From positions 1 to 64,000 of the forward strand of contig JAEZWR010000036.1 of assembly GCA_023420115.1 (NCBI GenBank): a stretch of DNA of 64,000 nt, in the 5' to 3' direction. The position numbers were made by a program, and so were the translations under genes. The notes under the pieces were generated by a model. That model saw only the letters and a list, made by a program, of their open reading frames with translations. It had not been told where the DNA came from and searched no databases. This document shows positions 18,316-27,936 of the stretch, in pieces. Position 1 is the stretch's first letter, and every line of letters begins with the position of its first letter. Origin of the DNA: Bacillota bacterium (lineage in GTDB: Bacteria; Bacillota; Clostridia; Saccharofermentanales; Fastidiosipilaceae).

Positions 18316-18852
18316 TTAGTTGAAGCTTTTTCCCCAGCCGTTAAGGAAGCACCTATCCTCAAAAGCTTTCTTTTTTGGGGAAACAATCTCACGCGAGGGA
18401 TATCCCAAGGGAAAATATCCATAGATAATAAAGTCATCTGGTACATTGAGAAGTTTAGCCATTTTAGTTGCGATCTCTCCTTCGATCTGCCCTTGTATCC
18501 AAACGGAGGCAAGACCATAATTAACCGCAGCTAATAAGATATGTTCAGCTGTAGCTCCAAAGTCTTCTAGAACTCTTGTCCCACCATTATTGGTCTTAAA
18601 TTTTTCAGGACTACTAGCTATTAAGACTGCAGCCTTTGCTGTCTTTGCCCATTCCTTGCCATATAGATCTGCTAATTCATTAAGTATAGTTTCATCATTT
18701 ACTGCGATGAGGTGAGAACTTTGCATGTTACAGGCACTTGGGGCGTGGTATGCCATTAGTAGTATTTCCTTAAGTGTTTCTTCGGGGATTTCTCTGTCAA
18801 GAAAAGGGTGACGATAACTACGTCTATTTAAAATGCATTCTTTTAAATCCAT
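18316..18852 (-). CDS. Nitroreductase-family FMN oxidoreductase
   Basis: 178-residue flavoenzyme that reduces nitro groups, quinones or similar acceptors with NAD(P)H. Family signatures are CILNRRSYRHPF at the N terminus (FMN phosphate contacts), APSACNMQSSHLI, and the C-terminal GYFPLGYPSRE. The first ATG (18858) overlaps the Shine-Dalgarno; ATG 18852, seven bases after AAAGGAG, gives the typical start MDLKECILNRRS. It is monocistronic and convergent with the purine permease. The physiological substrate is unknown. The 255-base upstream gap shows nothing recognisable. Confidence 0.9.
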   Translation of the reverse strand: MDLKECILNRRSYRHPFLDREIPEETLKEILLMAYHAPSACNMQSSHLIAVNDETILNELADLYGKEWAKTAKAAVLIASSPEKFKTNNGGTRVLEDFGATAEHILLAAVNYGLASVWIQGQIEGEIATKMAKLLNVPDDFIIYGYFPLGYPSREIVSPKKKAFEDRCFLNGWGKSFN

Positions 18853-19113
18853 AAACATACTCCTTTCATGATTAGTTTAATCATGAAATTGACTATTTTC
18901 AATAGAAAGACAGATATATATTTGTAATCAATAGGGAATGGAAAAAATATTCTGGAACTTAGTTGTGAATGTTTGAAAATTGAGAAGAAGTGAAATTTGA
19001 AAAATATTAATATGCTTATTTATAAATAATGGGAAGATGTTTATCATTACAGATGTTTGGAAATAGCTTAATAAATAGTTTATAACAAGTTAGGGATATT
19101 CAAAGGTTGTTTT

Positions 19114-20061
19114 ATGTGGGTAGAAATTGATAAAGATGAACGAGATAAATTATTTTCTAAAATGAATAGAAGCTCTGCGGTCTTATTTAGTCCTTTGGGA
19201 CATGCTAAGGTTAGCAATGAACTTTTGCATATTCTTAATATGCCAAGAGAGCAGATTTTGCTAGAACTAACTTCTTCTGTCGATGAAATAGTTGAAAATT
19301 CACTTTATTGGGATCTTATTTATTCATATTTAAGATCTGAGATAGAAGTAGGTGATAAATTTAGAAGACTGACGGTACCAGTAGAAAAGGATAATCTGAT
19401 TCAACAAGTTATGGGTTTAAAATGTTTATTTTCTAGTGTTAAGCCATATTTTGAAGATGATGAGTTAATATTTTTCAGTGTTGCGGATTCCTTGCCAGAG
19501 CTTGGCATAGTATCGCGGAGAGCTTTTTTAGATTCTACCATTGATCCTATCCATGATAAATTACTAGAGCTGTATCTTACTTATGTAAATAGTTCGATAC
19601 ACGCTTCTTCAGCCAATTGTAGTGCGAGAGACTTATCTAATGAAATATCTGTGCCGAGAGATGAAAGGTCACTTGATTTACTAAGAAAAATTGACAGCTA
19701 CGCTGCTTTGAATAATAAAATGATGAACTCTAATCTTAAGGAGCTAGAAAAGTTAGAAGATAATATAAAGTATAGATATTATTTGTATAAAGATGAAATT
19801 GTTCAAAATGCGGAGACAGATAGTTTGAAGATAAATGGGAATAAGATAAAAATAAATGAGGCTTTTTCCAAATATAGACTTATGCTAATGCATGAAATGT
19901 ATATTGGTGAAAAGTTCTTTTTAGATAATTTTAAATTTAATGCTCCTTTGTTTGAGAATCTTGCACTTTTAGTTGTTTTTAAAAATGTTGGGGATGAGCG
20001 GCAAAATCATATGAATTGGCAGGAGATTCCCGCGGAGTTTTATATTTTAAATTGTATTTGA
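19114..20061 (+). CDS. Unrecognised 315-residue protein upstream of the sulfatase
   Basis: I do not recognise a family. The protein is soluble, acidic and Leu/Glu/Asp-rich, with no signal peptide or membrane segment. The second half contains a charged helical stretch (NLKELEKLEDNIKYRYYLYK, then a region rich in Lys and Asn). The start is well supported: AAAGG lies seven bases before ATG 19114. Codon use is like its neighbours, so it is probably a resident gene. It precedes the sulfatase by 91 bases and may share its transcript, which hints at a role in sulfoglycan use. That is inference only. Confidence 0.7.
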   Translation: MWVEIDKDERDKLFSKMNRSSAVLFSPLGHAKVSNELLHILNMPREQILLELTSSVDEIVENSLYWDLIYSYLRSEIEVGDKFRRLTVPVEKDNLIQQVMGLKCLFSSVKPYFEDDELIFFSVADSLPELGIVSRRAFLDSTIDPIHDKLLELYLTYVNSSIHASSANCSARDLSNEISVPRDERSLDLLRKIDSYAALNNKMMNSNLKELEKLEDNIKYRYYLYKDEIVQNAETDSLKINGNKIKINEAFSKYRLMLMHEMYIGEKFFLDNFKFNAPLFENLALLVVFKNVGDERQNHMNWQEIPAEFYILNCI

Positions 20062-20075
20062 TAAGCATATCTTTT

Positions 20076-20091
20076 TTGGCGGAAGCTTTTT
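20076..20091 (+). repeat. 16-base repeat TTGGCGGAAGCTTTTT, copy 1
   Basis: Identical to 63070-63085. Both copies lie shortly after a stop codon (here the 315-residue protein, there the last metal transporter gene). A diverged form, TTGGCG..GCTTTT, follows the GH3 gene at about 16615. It ends in a T run but has no strong stem, so it may be a weak terminator or an RNA-processing signal. Confidence 0.4.
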
Positions 20092-20152
20092 ATTTATTTG
20101 CTGATGAGTAGAAGATTGATTATTAACTGGAATTATTTGGGGGAAACTAAAT

Positions 20153-21709
20153 ATGAATGAGCAATATTACGAACGACCGAATATACTTTTGATTGTTTCA
20201 GATGATCACGGGTATGGTGATAGATCTTATTTAGGCTTAAATAGTGATGTTAATACACCAGGACTTGATAGTTTGGCTAAGGAGGGTATGAGTTTTAATA
20301 GAGCGTATGTGACTGCTCCAATATGTTCTCCATCTAGGTCATCTCTAATTTGTGGATCTTACCAAGCTAGGTGGGGGTCGAAATGGTTCAATAGTTCTTC
20401 ATTCCCACCTGAGAGTTTTGATTTATTACCGGTCAAAATGAAAGAAGCGGGATATAGGACAGGATATTTCGGGAAAATTCATTATGGCAGAGATAATTAT
20501 GGTGAAAGGAGCTGTCCGGAACAGCATGGTTTCGATGAGTCTTTTTATGGTTTGGCTGCACTAAGTATGGGAAGACTTCATTATATGAAGCATGGTGACG
20601 AATATGTAAAAGAGTATGGTGATGAATACAATCTCAGGCATGGTGTAGAGCCAATGGTTGAGAATGGCGAGAAAGTTTCTTGTCATACACATTTAAGTAT
20701 TGAGTTTGCTAATAGAGCAAGTGAGTTCATGTTAAAAGAGGATGATAAACCTTTTTTCTGTATGCTTTGTTTCAATGCTGTTCATAATTTTTGTTGGCAA
20801 TTACCTGATGATGATTTGGCCAGACATGCCTTGCCTAGGAGAGATGATTACAATCCAGATATAGACAAATATGTTGACTGGTATGATGGATCCATAAGAC
20901 CCAATTTGGATTATGGAAGAGAATATTATTTGGCACAATTGGAGCTTATGGACAGGCAGATTTCTTCTATTATTGATAAATTAGAAGAGGCAGGTATTAG
21001 AGATAACACGTTAATTGTATATATGACTGATAATGGGGGTTCACCTTGTAACTATGGTGATAATGGCAAGTTAGCAGGAAGTAAATATACCTTGTATGAG
21101 GGCGGAATTAGAGTTCCTATGATTATTTCTAAACCGGGCTGGATTCCTAAAAATATTGAGTCTGATGCACTTGTTTCCTCACTGGATCTTATGCCTACAT
21201 TTTTGGATTATGCCAATTATCAAGGTGACTTTTTTACAGATGGTAAATCATTGAGGCCGGTTCTTGAGCAGGCTGAAAATAGACAGCACGATTATTTATT
21301 CTTTGATAGTGGTTTTTCATGGGCGGTTGTAACACCTTTTGCTAAGCTTCAATATGTAGATGGCGATAATCCTCAGGTTCAAGCTATTGAGAATTTTGAG
21401 CATTGTAAGATGTCAAGAGATTATAGTTTATATTTTGAGGAAAATGGCTTATTTAAAGAGAATGAAAGTGATAAGAATTTTTATATAGATACAGAAAAAT
21501 ATAAGGTGGAAATTCATTCTAACAATAATACTGAAGTTGATACTCGGACAACAGTTGATGAGCTTTTTGAAAAATTTAGTAATGGGGAAAGAATCCGATT
21601 GGGTGAAACTACAATTAATATTAATAGGATCGTACAAGAGCATTTATTAAATAAAAGAAAAGAGTTCATTGATTGTATTGCTTCTTGTAAAAGTTTAAAG
21701 GGATACTAA
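20153..21709 (+). CDS. Type I sulfatase (formylglycine-dependent, Cys type), cytoplasmic
   Basis: 518-residue arylsulfatase-family hydrolase. The metal site SDDHGYGD is near residue 16. The maturation motif C-S-P-S-R begins at Cys58, the residue converted to formylglycine. MTDNGG and LYEGGIRVPMI follow in the expected order, and the length is normal. There is no signal peptide, which suggests desulfation of imported sugars such as sulfated GlcNAc or glycosaminoglycan fragments (inference). A Cys-type sulfatase in an anaerobe needs an anSME radical-SAM maturase, and none is encoded in this window. TTGGGGGAA precedes the ATG. Confidence 0.93.
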   Translation: MNEQYYERPNILLIVSDDHGYGDRSYLGLNSDVNTPGLDSLAKEGMSFNRAYVTAPICSPSRSSLICGSYQARWGSKWFNSSSFPPESFDLLPVKMKEAGYRTGYFGKIHYGRDNYGERSCPEQHGFDESFYGLAALSMGRLHYMKHGDEYVKEYGDEYNLRHGVEPMVENGEKVSCHTHLSIEFANRASEFMLKEDDKPFFCMLCFNAVHNFCWQLPDDDLARHALPRRDDYNPDIDKYVDWYDGSIRPNLDYGREYYLAQLELMDRQISSIIDKLEEAGIRDNTLIVYMTDNGGSPCNYGDNGKLAGSKYTLYEGGIRVPMIISKPGWIPKNIESDALVSSLDLMPTFLDYANYQGDFFTDGKSLRPVLEQAENRQHDYLFFDSGFSWAVVTPFAKLQYVDGDNPQVQAIENFEHCKMSRDYSLYFEENGLFKENESDKNFYIDTEKYKVEIHSNNNTEVDTRTTVDELFEKFSNGERIRLGETTININRIVQEHLLNKRKEFIDCIASCKSLKGY

Positions 21710-21839
21710 TTATAATTATCTTTTGTGAGAAAACTAAGTCTTATTTGGCGAAACAAATCAGTAATCTTAGTGATAAAATTAATAAATCGATTATTTAATT
21801 TTGTTATAGTAAACATACTAAATAAAAGGGGAATGTATT

Positions 21840-22892
21840 ATGTTTAAATTTAAAAGATTTACGTCGACCTTAGTTCTTAGCTCTCTAAGCTTGAGTCTAT
21901 TATTGTTTTCTAATACTAGTTTTGCTACAGAGAACGCGGATAATAACAATAGTTCTCATTATATCGTCTCTGATTTGGACGATCATATTAATCCACTTAA
22001 AGGGACTAAGAATGAAGCGGGAACATGGAAAGATAATCCAATTATTGCAGTGATGCTAGACAATCATCCTGATGCCTTGCCTCAAGCTGGTTTAAGTCAG
22101 GCGGATCTAGTTTATGAAGAGAGAGTAGAGGGTTCATATACTAGACTTATGGCTATATTCAACAGTGAACGCCCTGCACTTATTGGTCCCATTCGCTCGA
22201 CTAGATTGAATTTTCTCCAGAGAATGTTTGAATTAGAGGGAATAATCACAAGAGTTGGTGGAAGTTATGAGGCCGATAACTATATTGCAGAGAACTCCGT
22301 CAAACAGATAGACGGAAGTAGTGTCGGTTCTGATGTTATGTGGAGATATAACGATACAGGTAAGTTTGCTCCTCATAATATGTATGCTAGTTATGAGAGT
22401 CTAAGTAATTATGCTAAGAGCATTTATGAACAAGGTCTCAGTGAATCTCCATTTAAATTTAATGAGCAGGTTGATTATGGTGATTTGAGTACAGTATCTG
22501 CTAATAATATTAGTTTGAGTTATGGTGGAGATAATAATGTTGAATATACATATGACTCAGAAAAAGATGCATATCTTAGAGCAAATAATGGTATTAGAAC
22601 GATAGACGAAAATAATTCTGAACAGGTTGAAATAAAGAATTTGATAGTTCAGTTCGCTGATTCTGAGGTCTATGATGATAATGGACATCAGAGAGTTCAT
22701 CAGCTAGGTGAGGGAAAGGCTTATTTATTTAATGCTGGTAAAGTGATAGAGCTTAAGTGGAGTAAGGAGAATAGTTATGCCAAGACGGTATTTACGCTTG
22801 CTTCTACTGGCGAGGAATTGGAGCTTAAGCCAGGTTTAACTTGGATTAATGTTATAGAAGAGGGAACAGCTGGAACAAGCTTTTTTAATTAA
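21840..22892 (+). CDS. DUF3048-family secreted protein (YerB-like)
   Basis: 350-residue protein of the DUF3048/YerB family, whose function is unknown. It has a clear signal peptide (basic start, hydrophobic core of Leu/Ser, cleavage near SFA-TEN). Family blocks are PIIAVMLDNHPDALPQAGLSQADLVYEE, TRLMAIFNSERPALIGPIRS and a C-terminal domain (residues ~235-345) starting with KNLIVQFA. B. subtilis YerB is a lipoprotein, but no lipobox cysteine is present here, so the protein may be released or retained otherwise. It is a single-gene unit followed by a good terminator. Confidence 0.85.
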   Translation: MFKFKRFTSTLVLSSLSLSLLLFSNTSFATENADNNNSSHYIVSDLDDHINPLKGTKNEAGTWKDNPIIAVMLDNHPDALPQAGLSQADLVYEERVEGSYTRLMAIFNSERPALIGPIRSTRLNFLQRMFELEGIITRVGGSYEADNYIAENSVKQIDGSSVGSDVMWRYNDTGKFAPHNMYASYESLSNYAKSIYEQGLSESPFKFNEQVDYGDLSTVSANNISLSYGGDNNVEYTYDSEKDAYLRANNGIRTIDENNSEQVEIKNLIVQFADSEVYDDNGHQRVHQLGEGKAYLFNAGKVIELKWSKENSYAKTVFTLASTGEELELKPGLTWINVIEEGTAGTSFFN

Positions 22893-22964
22893 CTGTGCAA
22901 GAAGCTTTTGTATTACTTTATATTAATATCATTTTAAATTAATGGTATTTTAAAATGGAGATAG

Positions 22965-22998
22965 AAACTCCCAATTCTCTAAGGAAAAGGGAGTTTTT
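22965..22998 (+). terminator. Intrinsic terminator after the DUF3048 gene
   Basis: AAACTCCC (22965-22972) pairs with GGGAGTTT (22989-22996), followed by further T. Confidence 0.85.
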
Positions 22999-23090
22999 AT
23001 TTACTCTTTAAATAAATTTTTCAAGAAAATATTAATTGACTTTGTAGTTATCAGTTGTCTTATTTTGTGAAAAAGTAAAAATTAATAATA

Positions 23091-24536
23091 TTAATCCTTG
23101 GGAGTACCAAGGTGTGCTTCAAAATCGGAAAAGTCATATTTTTTGACTAAATTGATTTTGTCTTGACTGAGTGTATAGATATCTGGGTGAATCATTCCAT
23201 TAAAATGATTTGATTTAACGAAGCTATATAGAGCCATATCACAGAAAATAATTCGATCATTTTTTTGTAGCTTTCTTTTGAAGCAGTAATAGCCAAAATA
23301 ATCGCCTGCTAGGCAGCTAGGTCCCCCTAGACGATAACGGAATTGAGAAGAGTTTATATTTTCATCTATATCTTCCGGAGAAAGTTCATAATCTTGTTCG
23401 GACTTTGATATATTGTTGTCGATGTCGACTTTTAGCTGATTATCTTCATTAATATATCTATTATCAAGGAGAAAGGCTCTAGGTCTATAGGGCATTTCTA
23501 AAATATCTGGACAGTGGCATTCTGCAGAAGCATCAAGTATTGCAATCTCGTCTCCATTCTTAACAATATCTTGAACCTCGCTTACTAGCCAAGCACAATC
23601 AAGAACTACAGCCTCTCCTGGTTCGAAATATAAATTAATACCCTTAAATAGATTTTGAAATGATAATACTAGTTCAGCGAATAGTTCAATGTTATAGTCT
23701 TTATTAGTGAAATGATGCCCCCCACCTAAGTTTATCCAAGTGGCTTTTTCAAATAAAAAGGAAAACTTATCAATGGCGGCCTCTAATACTAGTGCGAGTG
23801 CATCGCTATTTTGCTCGCAGAGAGTGTGAATGTGGAAGCCAGAAATTACTGCTCTAGAATCTGAATTGTTAAATAGATAGTTTGCGAGTTCAGCTTGACT
23901 CATATCTTGCCCAGATGAATCCAATAGGGAACTTAAGGTAATACCAAGTCTAGATCCTTTGCTTGCTGGATCATAGATTTCAGTTTCACCTGTTGATTTT
24001 TCGGGATTAAGCCTGAGACCTATCTTCGGAGCTACTTGTGGATCAAGCCCCTTTTCATTCTTAAGTAGCTGTCTATATAAGTCCAGTTGACTCATTGAAT
24101 TAAAGATAATGTAATCTGCTCTATTATATAAATCCTTTAGCTCTTCATATTTAAAAGCCGCAGAAAATACGTGGATTTCTTTTCCTGGCATATGTTTATC
24201 TGCTAGACGAGCTTCATATAAACCACTTGATGTAGTCCCTTTTAAATATCGACCTATTAAGGGATAGCTGTCAAAAAGACTATAGGCTTTTTGCGCTAGG
24301 ATGATATTTATATTTAAAGCTTCAGCTAAGCTTTTTAGGTATTTTAGATTATCTTCTAGAAGATTGTAATCAATGAGAAATGATGGTGTTTCTAGTTTGT
24401 CAAAAGGTATTGTAATCGAGGCTGTGCGAGTTGATTGACTTTTGAGATTGCTAGGGAGTGGAAGCTTAGAACGAAGAGTTGCTAAATCTTTTTTATAATA
24501 GTCTCTTATATTTCTGAATTGCTCTGAATTTTTCAT
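23091..24536 (-). CDS. nspC: Carboxynorspermidine/carboxyspermidine decarboxylase
   Basis: 481-residue PLP enzyme of the alanine-racemase fold. It decarboxylates carboxyspermidine to spermidine (or the nor-homologue) as the last step of the aspartate-semialdehyde route. Visible motifs are the PLP lysine in ILAQKAYSLF, SGLYEARLA, GLRLNPEKST, FHIHTLCE, NLGGGHHF and the EPGEAVV loop. It is about 100 residues longer than typical NspC because of an N-terminal extension and an insert (~residues 375-400). AAAGGA lies six bases before ATG 24536, so this start is preferred over the ATG at 24563. It is the last gene of the polyamine operon. Confidence 0.9.
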   Translation of the reverse strand: MKNSEQFRNIRDYYKKDLATLRSKLPLPSNLKSQSTRTASITIPFDKLETPSFLIDYNLLEDNLKYLKSLAEALNINIILAQKAYSLFDSYPLIGRYLKGTTSSGLYEARLADKHMPGKEIHVFSAAFKYEELKDLYNRADYIIFNSMSQLDLYRQLLKNEKGLDPQVAPKIGLRLNPEKSTGETEIYDPASKGSRLGITLSSLLDSSGQDMSQAELANYLFNNSDSRAVISGFHIHTLCEQNSDALALVLEAAIDKFSFLFEKATWINLGGGHHFTNKDYNIELFAELVLSFQNLFKGINLYFEPGEAVVLDCAWLVSEVQDIVKNGDEIAILDASAECHCPDILEMPYRPRAFLLDNRYINEDNQLKVDIDNNISKSEQDYELSPEDIDENINSSQFRYRLGGPSCLAGDYFGYYCFKRKLQKNDRIIFCDMALYSFVKSNHFNGMIHPDIYTLSQDKINLVKKYDFSDFEAHLGTPKD

Positions 24537-24709
24537 ATTGGATCCTTTATCCTGTATTCTCATTAACCGACATAATTATAATTAAAAAACAATAATAGTA
24601 TAAACGAAAAGCGAAAAATAAAATAAGACACACAGAATAGAAGTATATCTATGTGTCTTGATATTATTCTAATAAGATTTTATTTTGCTCCAAATTTATG
24701 GTTTGTTAG

Positions 24710-25909
24710 TTAGGGAACCAATACAGGATTTTCATCTTCTTGATAGGGAAGACCAAATTTATTGAGCATTTCCATAAATGGATCTGGATCAAATTCTTCA
24801 ACATTATATACACCTGGTTTTTTCCATTTACCTTGAAGTAGAAGAGAAGCACCTATCATAGCTGGAACACCAGTTGTATAAGAAACTGCCTGGGCACCTG
24901 TTTCCTTATAGCATTCTTGGTGGTCGCAGACATTAAAGATATAGTGAGTTCTTTCTTTTCCATCTTTAGTTCCTTGGAAGATGCAACCGATGTTAGTTTT
25001 TCCTTTTGTTCTAGGGCCGAGGCTAGCTGGATCTGGGAGGACTGCCTTTAGAAATTGTAGTGGAATTATTTCTTGACCATTGAAATTGATTGGTTCTATT
25101 GAAGTCATTCCAACATTCTCAAGACAACGAAGATGAGTAAGGTAACTCTGACCAAATGTCATAAAGAAGCGGATACGTTCAATTCCTTTAATATTTTGAG
25201 CTAAAGACTCTAATTCTTCGTGATATAGAAGATACATATCTTTTTTGCCAACTTCAGCAAAGTCATATTCTCTTTTGATTTCAAGTGGTTCTGTCTCAAT
25301 GAACTCACCTTTTTCCCAGTATCGTCCTTTGGCACTGACTTCTCGAATGTTAATTTCAGGATTGAAATTTGTTGCAAAGGGATAACCATGGTCTCCTCCA
25401 TTACAATCCAAAATATCCAAGTATTTTATTTCATCAAAATAATGTTTAGCGGCATAGGCAGAGAATACTCCAGTTACACCAGGATCAAAGCCACAACCTA
25501 AAATAGCACAAAGTCCAGCTTCTTCAAATTTTTGGCGATATGCCCATTGCCACTTATATTCAAATTTAGCTGTATCTTTAGGTTCATAATTTGCAGTATC
25601 CAAATAATGGGTTCCACAGGCCAAACAAGCATCCATAATTGTCAAATCTTGATAAGGGAGAGCCAGATTCATAACTATTTCTGGTTTTTCTTCATTGATA
25701 AGTTTAATAAGTTCATCAACATTATCGGCATCAACCTGCCTAGTGGTAATCTTGCAACCTTTACCATCCAATTTTTCTTTAAGTGCATCACAGCGAGACT
25801 TAGTTCTGCTTGCAATGCAAAGTTCAGTAAATACTTCTGAATTTTGTACACATTTGTGAGCCACTACCGATGCAACACCACCGGCACCAATCATTAATGC
25901 CTTTGCCAT
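24710..25909 (-). CDS. Carboxynorspermidine/carboxyspermidine synthase (saccharopine dehydrogenase family)
   Basis: 399-residue NADPH-dependent dehydrogenase that condenses putrescine (or diaminopropane) with aspartate beta-semialdehyde. The Rossmann motif IGAGGVASVVAHKC is at the N terminus, followed by family blocks SRTKSRCDALKEKL, GCGFDPGVTGVFSAYAAKH and the long C-terminal half with YTTGVPAMIGA. Length matches CANSDH enzymes. AGGAGG precedes the ATG. It lies directly upstream of nspC, and this pairing is what distinguishes it from lysine-pathway saccharopine dehydrogenases. Confidence 0.92.
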   Translation of the reverse strand: MAKALMIGAGGVASVVAHKCVQNSEVFTELCIASRTKSRCDALKEKLDGKGCKITTRQVDADNVDELIKLINEEKPEIVMNLALPYQDLTIMDACLACGTHYLDTANYEPKDTAKFEYKWQWAYRQKFEEAGLCAILGCGFDPGVTGVFSAYAAKHYFDEIKYLDILDCNGGDHGYPFATNFNPEINIREVSAKGRYWEKGEFIETEPLEIKREYDFAEVGKKDMYLLYHEELESLAQNIKGIERIRFFMTFGQSYLTHLRCLENVGMTSIEPINFNGQEIIPLQFLKAVLPDPASLGPRTKGKTNIGCIFQGTKDGKERTHYIFNVCDHQECYKETGAQAVSYTTGVPAMIGASLLLQGKWKKPGVYNVEEFDPDPFMEMLNKFGLPYQEDENPVLVP

Positions 25910-26026
25910 ATTTCCTCCTAATTTTAATAAATTTATTTGTACAATAATTTTAAGATAATATTCTAGAGCTAATGATAGTATTCTTAAATATTCCTATCAA
26001 GATTAAAATGGATATCGTTAGTGGGA

Positions 26027-26896
26027 TTAGTGTCTGTTAGAAAAAATCAAGAGAAGCTCTCTCAAAATTTTACAGGCTGCTGCTGTGGATATTCCACTTT
26101 GATCATAGGGTGGCGAAAGTTCCATAATATCGAATGCTACAATATTTAAGCCACTAAGAACTGTAATTGCTTCTCTAAGTTCATTAAATGATACTCCACC
26201 TGGTTCAGGGGTTCCAGTACCAGGGAATACAGATGGATCTAAGACATCAAGATCCAATGTGAAATATACAGGCGTCTGCTTCTTTTTGAGATTTTCAGTT
26301 AGTTCTTTTAGGCCATCAAAATTGAATTTATGAAGATCACTATGTGACTTTGCCCACTCAAATTCATCCTTTTCTCCTGAACGGATAGCAAACTGATGAA
26401 GCTTGCCATCTCCTATAAGCTCATGAGCTCTTCTCATTACGGAGGCGTGAGATAATTTTAGACCTAGGTAGTCATTCCTCAAGTCGGTATGGGCATCAAA
26501 TTGAATTATTTCGAAATTTGGATGGACTTTATTTATTGCGCGAAAAGCACCTAAGCTGAGACCGTGTTCACCGCCAATCATAAGAGGGATTTTTCCATCG
26601 TTAGCTATTTGATATACAAGACTTTCAACTTGATCAAGGGTAGAAGAAATATCTCCCATTGGTAAATCTAAATCGCCATAATCACAAATTGAACAATCTG
26701 TAAGATCTAAATCGAGATAGGGGGAATAGGTTTCTAGACCTATAAATTCCTTTCTCATAAGTTGAGATGCGAAACGGGTGCCAGGTCTGAATGAGCAAGT
26801 ACTGTCAAATGGAGCTCCAAATAATACAATATTTGCATCATTGTAAGAGGCTTCAAGTCCCATAAAATTTTTACTCAACAATTCATAATCTTTCAT
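26027..26896 (-). CDS. speB: Agmatinase
   Basis: 289-residue binuclear manganese ureohydrolase that converts agmatine to putrescine and urea. The metal ligands are in GGEHG, DAHTDLRNDY and DLDVLDPS, followed by GTGTPEPGG and the substrate-loop MELSPPYD. It sits between speE and the carboxynorspermidine synthase gene in the polyamine operon. The GAGG ribosome binding site is well placed. Arginase or formiminoglutamase is less likely because arginine decarboxylase is encoded in the same operon. Confidence 0.94.
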   Translation of the reverse strand: MKDYELLSKNFMGLEASYNDANIVLFGAPFDSTCSFRPGTRFASQLMRKEFIGLETYSPYLDLDLTDCSICDYGDLDLPMGDISSTLDQVESLVYQIANDGKIPLMIGGEHGLSLGAFRAINKVHPNFEIIQFDAHTDLRNDYLGLKLSHASVMRRAHELIGDGKLHQFAIRSGEKDEFEWAKSHSDLHKFNFDGLKELTENLKKKQTPVYFTLDLDVLDPSVFPGTGTPEPGGVSFNELREAITVLSGLNIVAFDIMELSPPYDQSGISTAAACKILRELLLIFSNRH

Positions 26897-26950
26897 ATAC
26901 TAACCTCTAAATATTTGAGAATTTAAAATCTATATTATAGATTAAAGAAA

Positions 26951-27808
26951 TTAATTTAAATTAAATACCTTCTTAGCATACTCTGGCAGAGAGAATGAGG
27001 CCCTATGGATATCATAACTATAATACTGAGTTGATATACCTGCCATTTTTTCCTCTACACGAGAGTAATCTAAATTGGCAATAGGATCATACTTTTTGGA
27101 TACAAAACCAAAAAACCATTGTCCTGCAGGGAATGTTGGAATATGTACTTGATACAATCTATTTATTGGGAAAAGGTCTCTGGTTTTAGCAAATGGTTTA
27201 TCGGTGTTTTCATATAGTTGAGATGAAAATACACTTTCGTGCTGATTTATGAGAATTCCATCATTTCTCAAAGCATCATAGCAATTTCCATAGAATTCTT
27301 TTGTAAAGAGGCCCTCGCTAGCTCCATAAGGGTCAGTTGCGTCAACGATAATCAAATCGTATTGCTCATGGACATGTCTGACAAATTGTAGGGCATCCAT
27401 AATGTGTACATTTACCTTGTCGCTAGAAAATGATTTTGATGTATTAGGAAAATAGGTTTTGACTGCATTTAAAATATTTTTATCCAACTCTATAAGATCG
27501 ATTGATTCTATTGAACTGTGGCGAAGCAATTCGGTTAAAGTTCCTCCATTGCCAGCCCCTATCAAGAGAACATTTTTTATATTTGGATGAATAACCATTG
27601 GCACATGGGATATCATTTCATGGTATATAAATTGATCTCTTTCTGTTAATATGACACAACCGTCAAGAGCTAAAATTCTTCCATATTCATAACTATCGAA
27701 TATATCTATAGTCTGAAACTCGCTTGAAATTGTACAGAGTTCTTCCTTGATTCTTATATCGAGCTTCAAATTGGGACTATGATATTCACTAAACCATATT
27801 TCTCTCAT
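26951..27808 (-). CDS. speE: Spermidine synthase (aminopropyltransferase)
   Basis: 285-residue methyltransferase-fold aminopropyltransferase that normally makes spermidine from putrescine and decarboxylated S-adenosylmethionine. Motifs: the N-terminal strand FQTIDIFDSYEYGRILALDG, then ERDQFIYHEMISH, LIGAGNGGTLTEL, and DLIIVDATDPYGASEGLFT with the catalytic Asp region. It is the second gene of the operon. No speD (S-adenosylmethionine decarboxylase) is encoded anywhere in the operon, and no gap is large enough for one, so the aminopropyl donor must come from elsewhere or the enzyme uses another donor. Confidence 0.93.
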   Translation of the reverse strand: MREIWFSEYHSPNLKLDIRIKEELCTISSEFQTIDIFDSYEYGRILALDGCVILTERDQFIYHEMISHVPMVIHPNIKNVLLIGAGNGGTLTELLRHSSIESIDLIELDKNILNAVKTYFPNTSKSFSSDKVNVHIMDALQFVRHVHEQYDLIIVDATDPYGASEGLFTKEFYGNCYDALRNDGILINQHESVFSSQLYENTDKPFAKTRDLFPINRLYQVHIPTFPAGQWFFGFVSKKYDPIANLDYSRVEEKMAGISTQYYSYDIHRASFSLPEYAKKVFNLN

Positions 27809-27936
27809 TTTTAACCTCTTGAAACTATACTAATTGTATTAACTTATATTTGCACAAATATATTATTTATAAACCTATCACTAATAAATATTATAAAGAA
27901 AAGCAACTAGCAACTAGTTCTAGATATTCATTAAAG

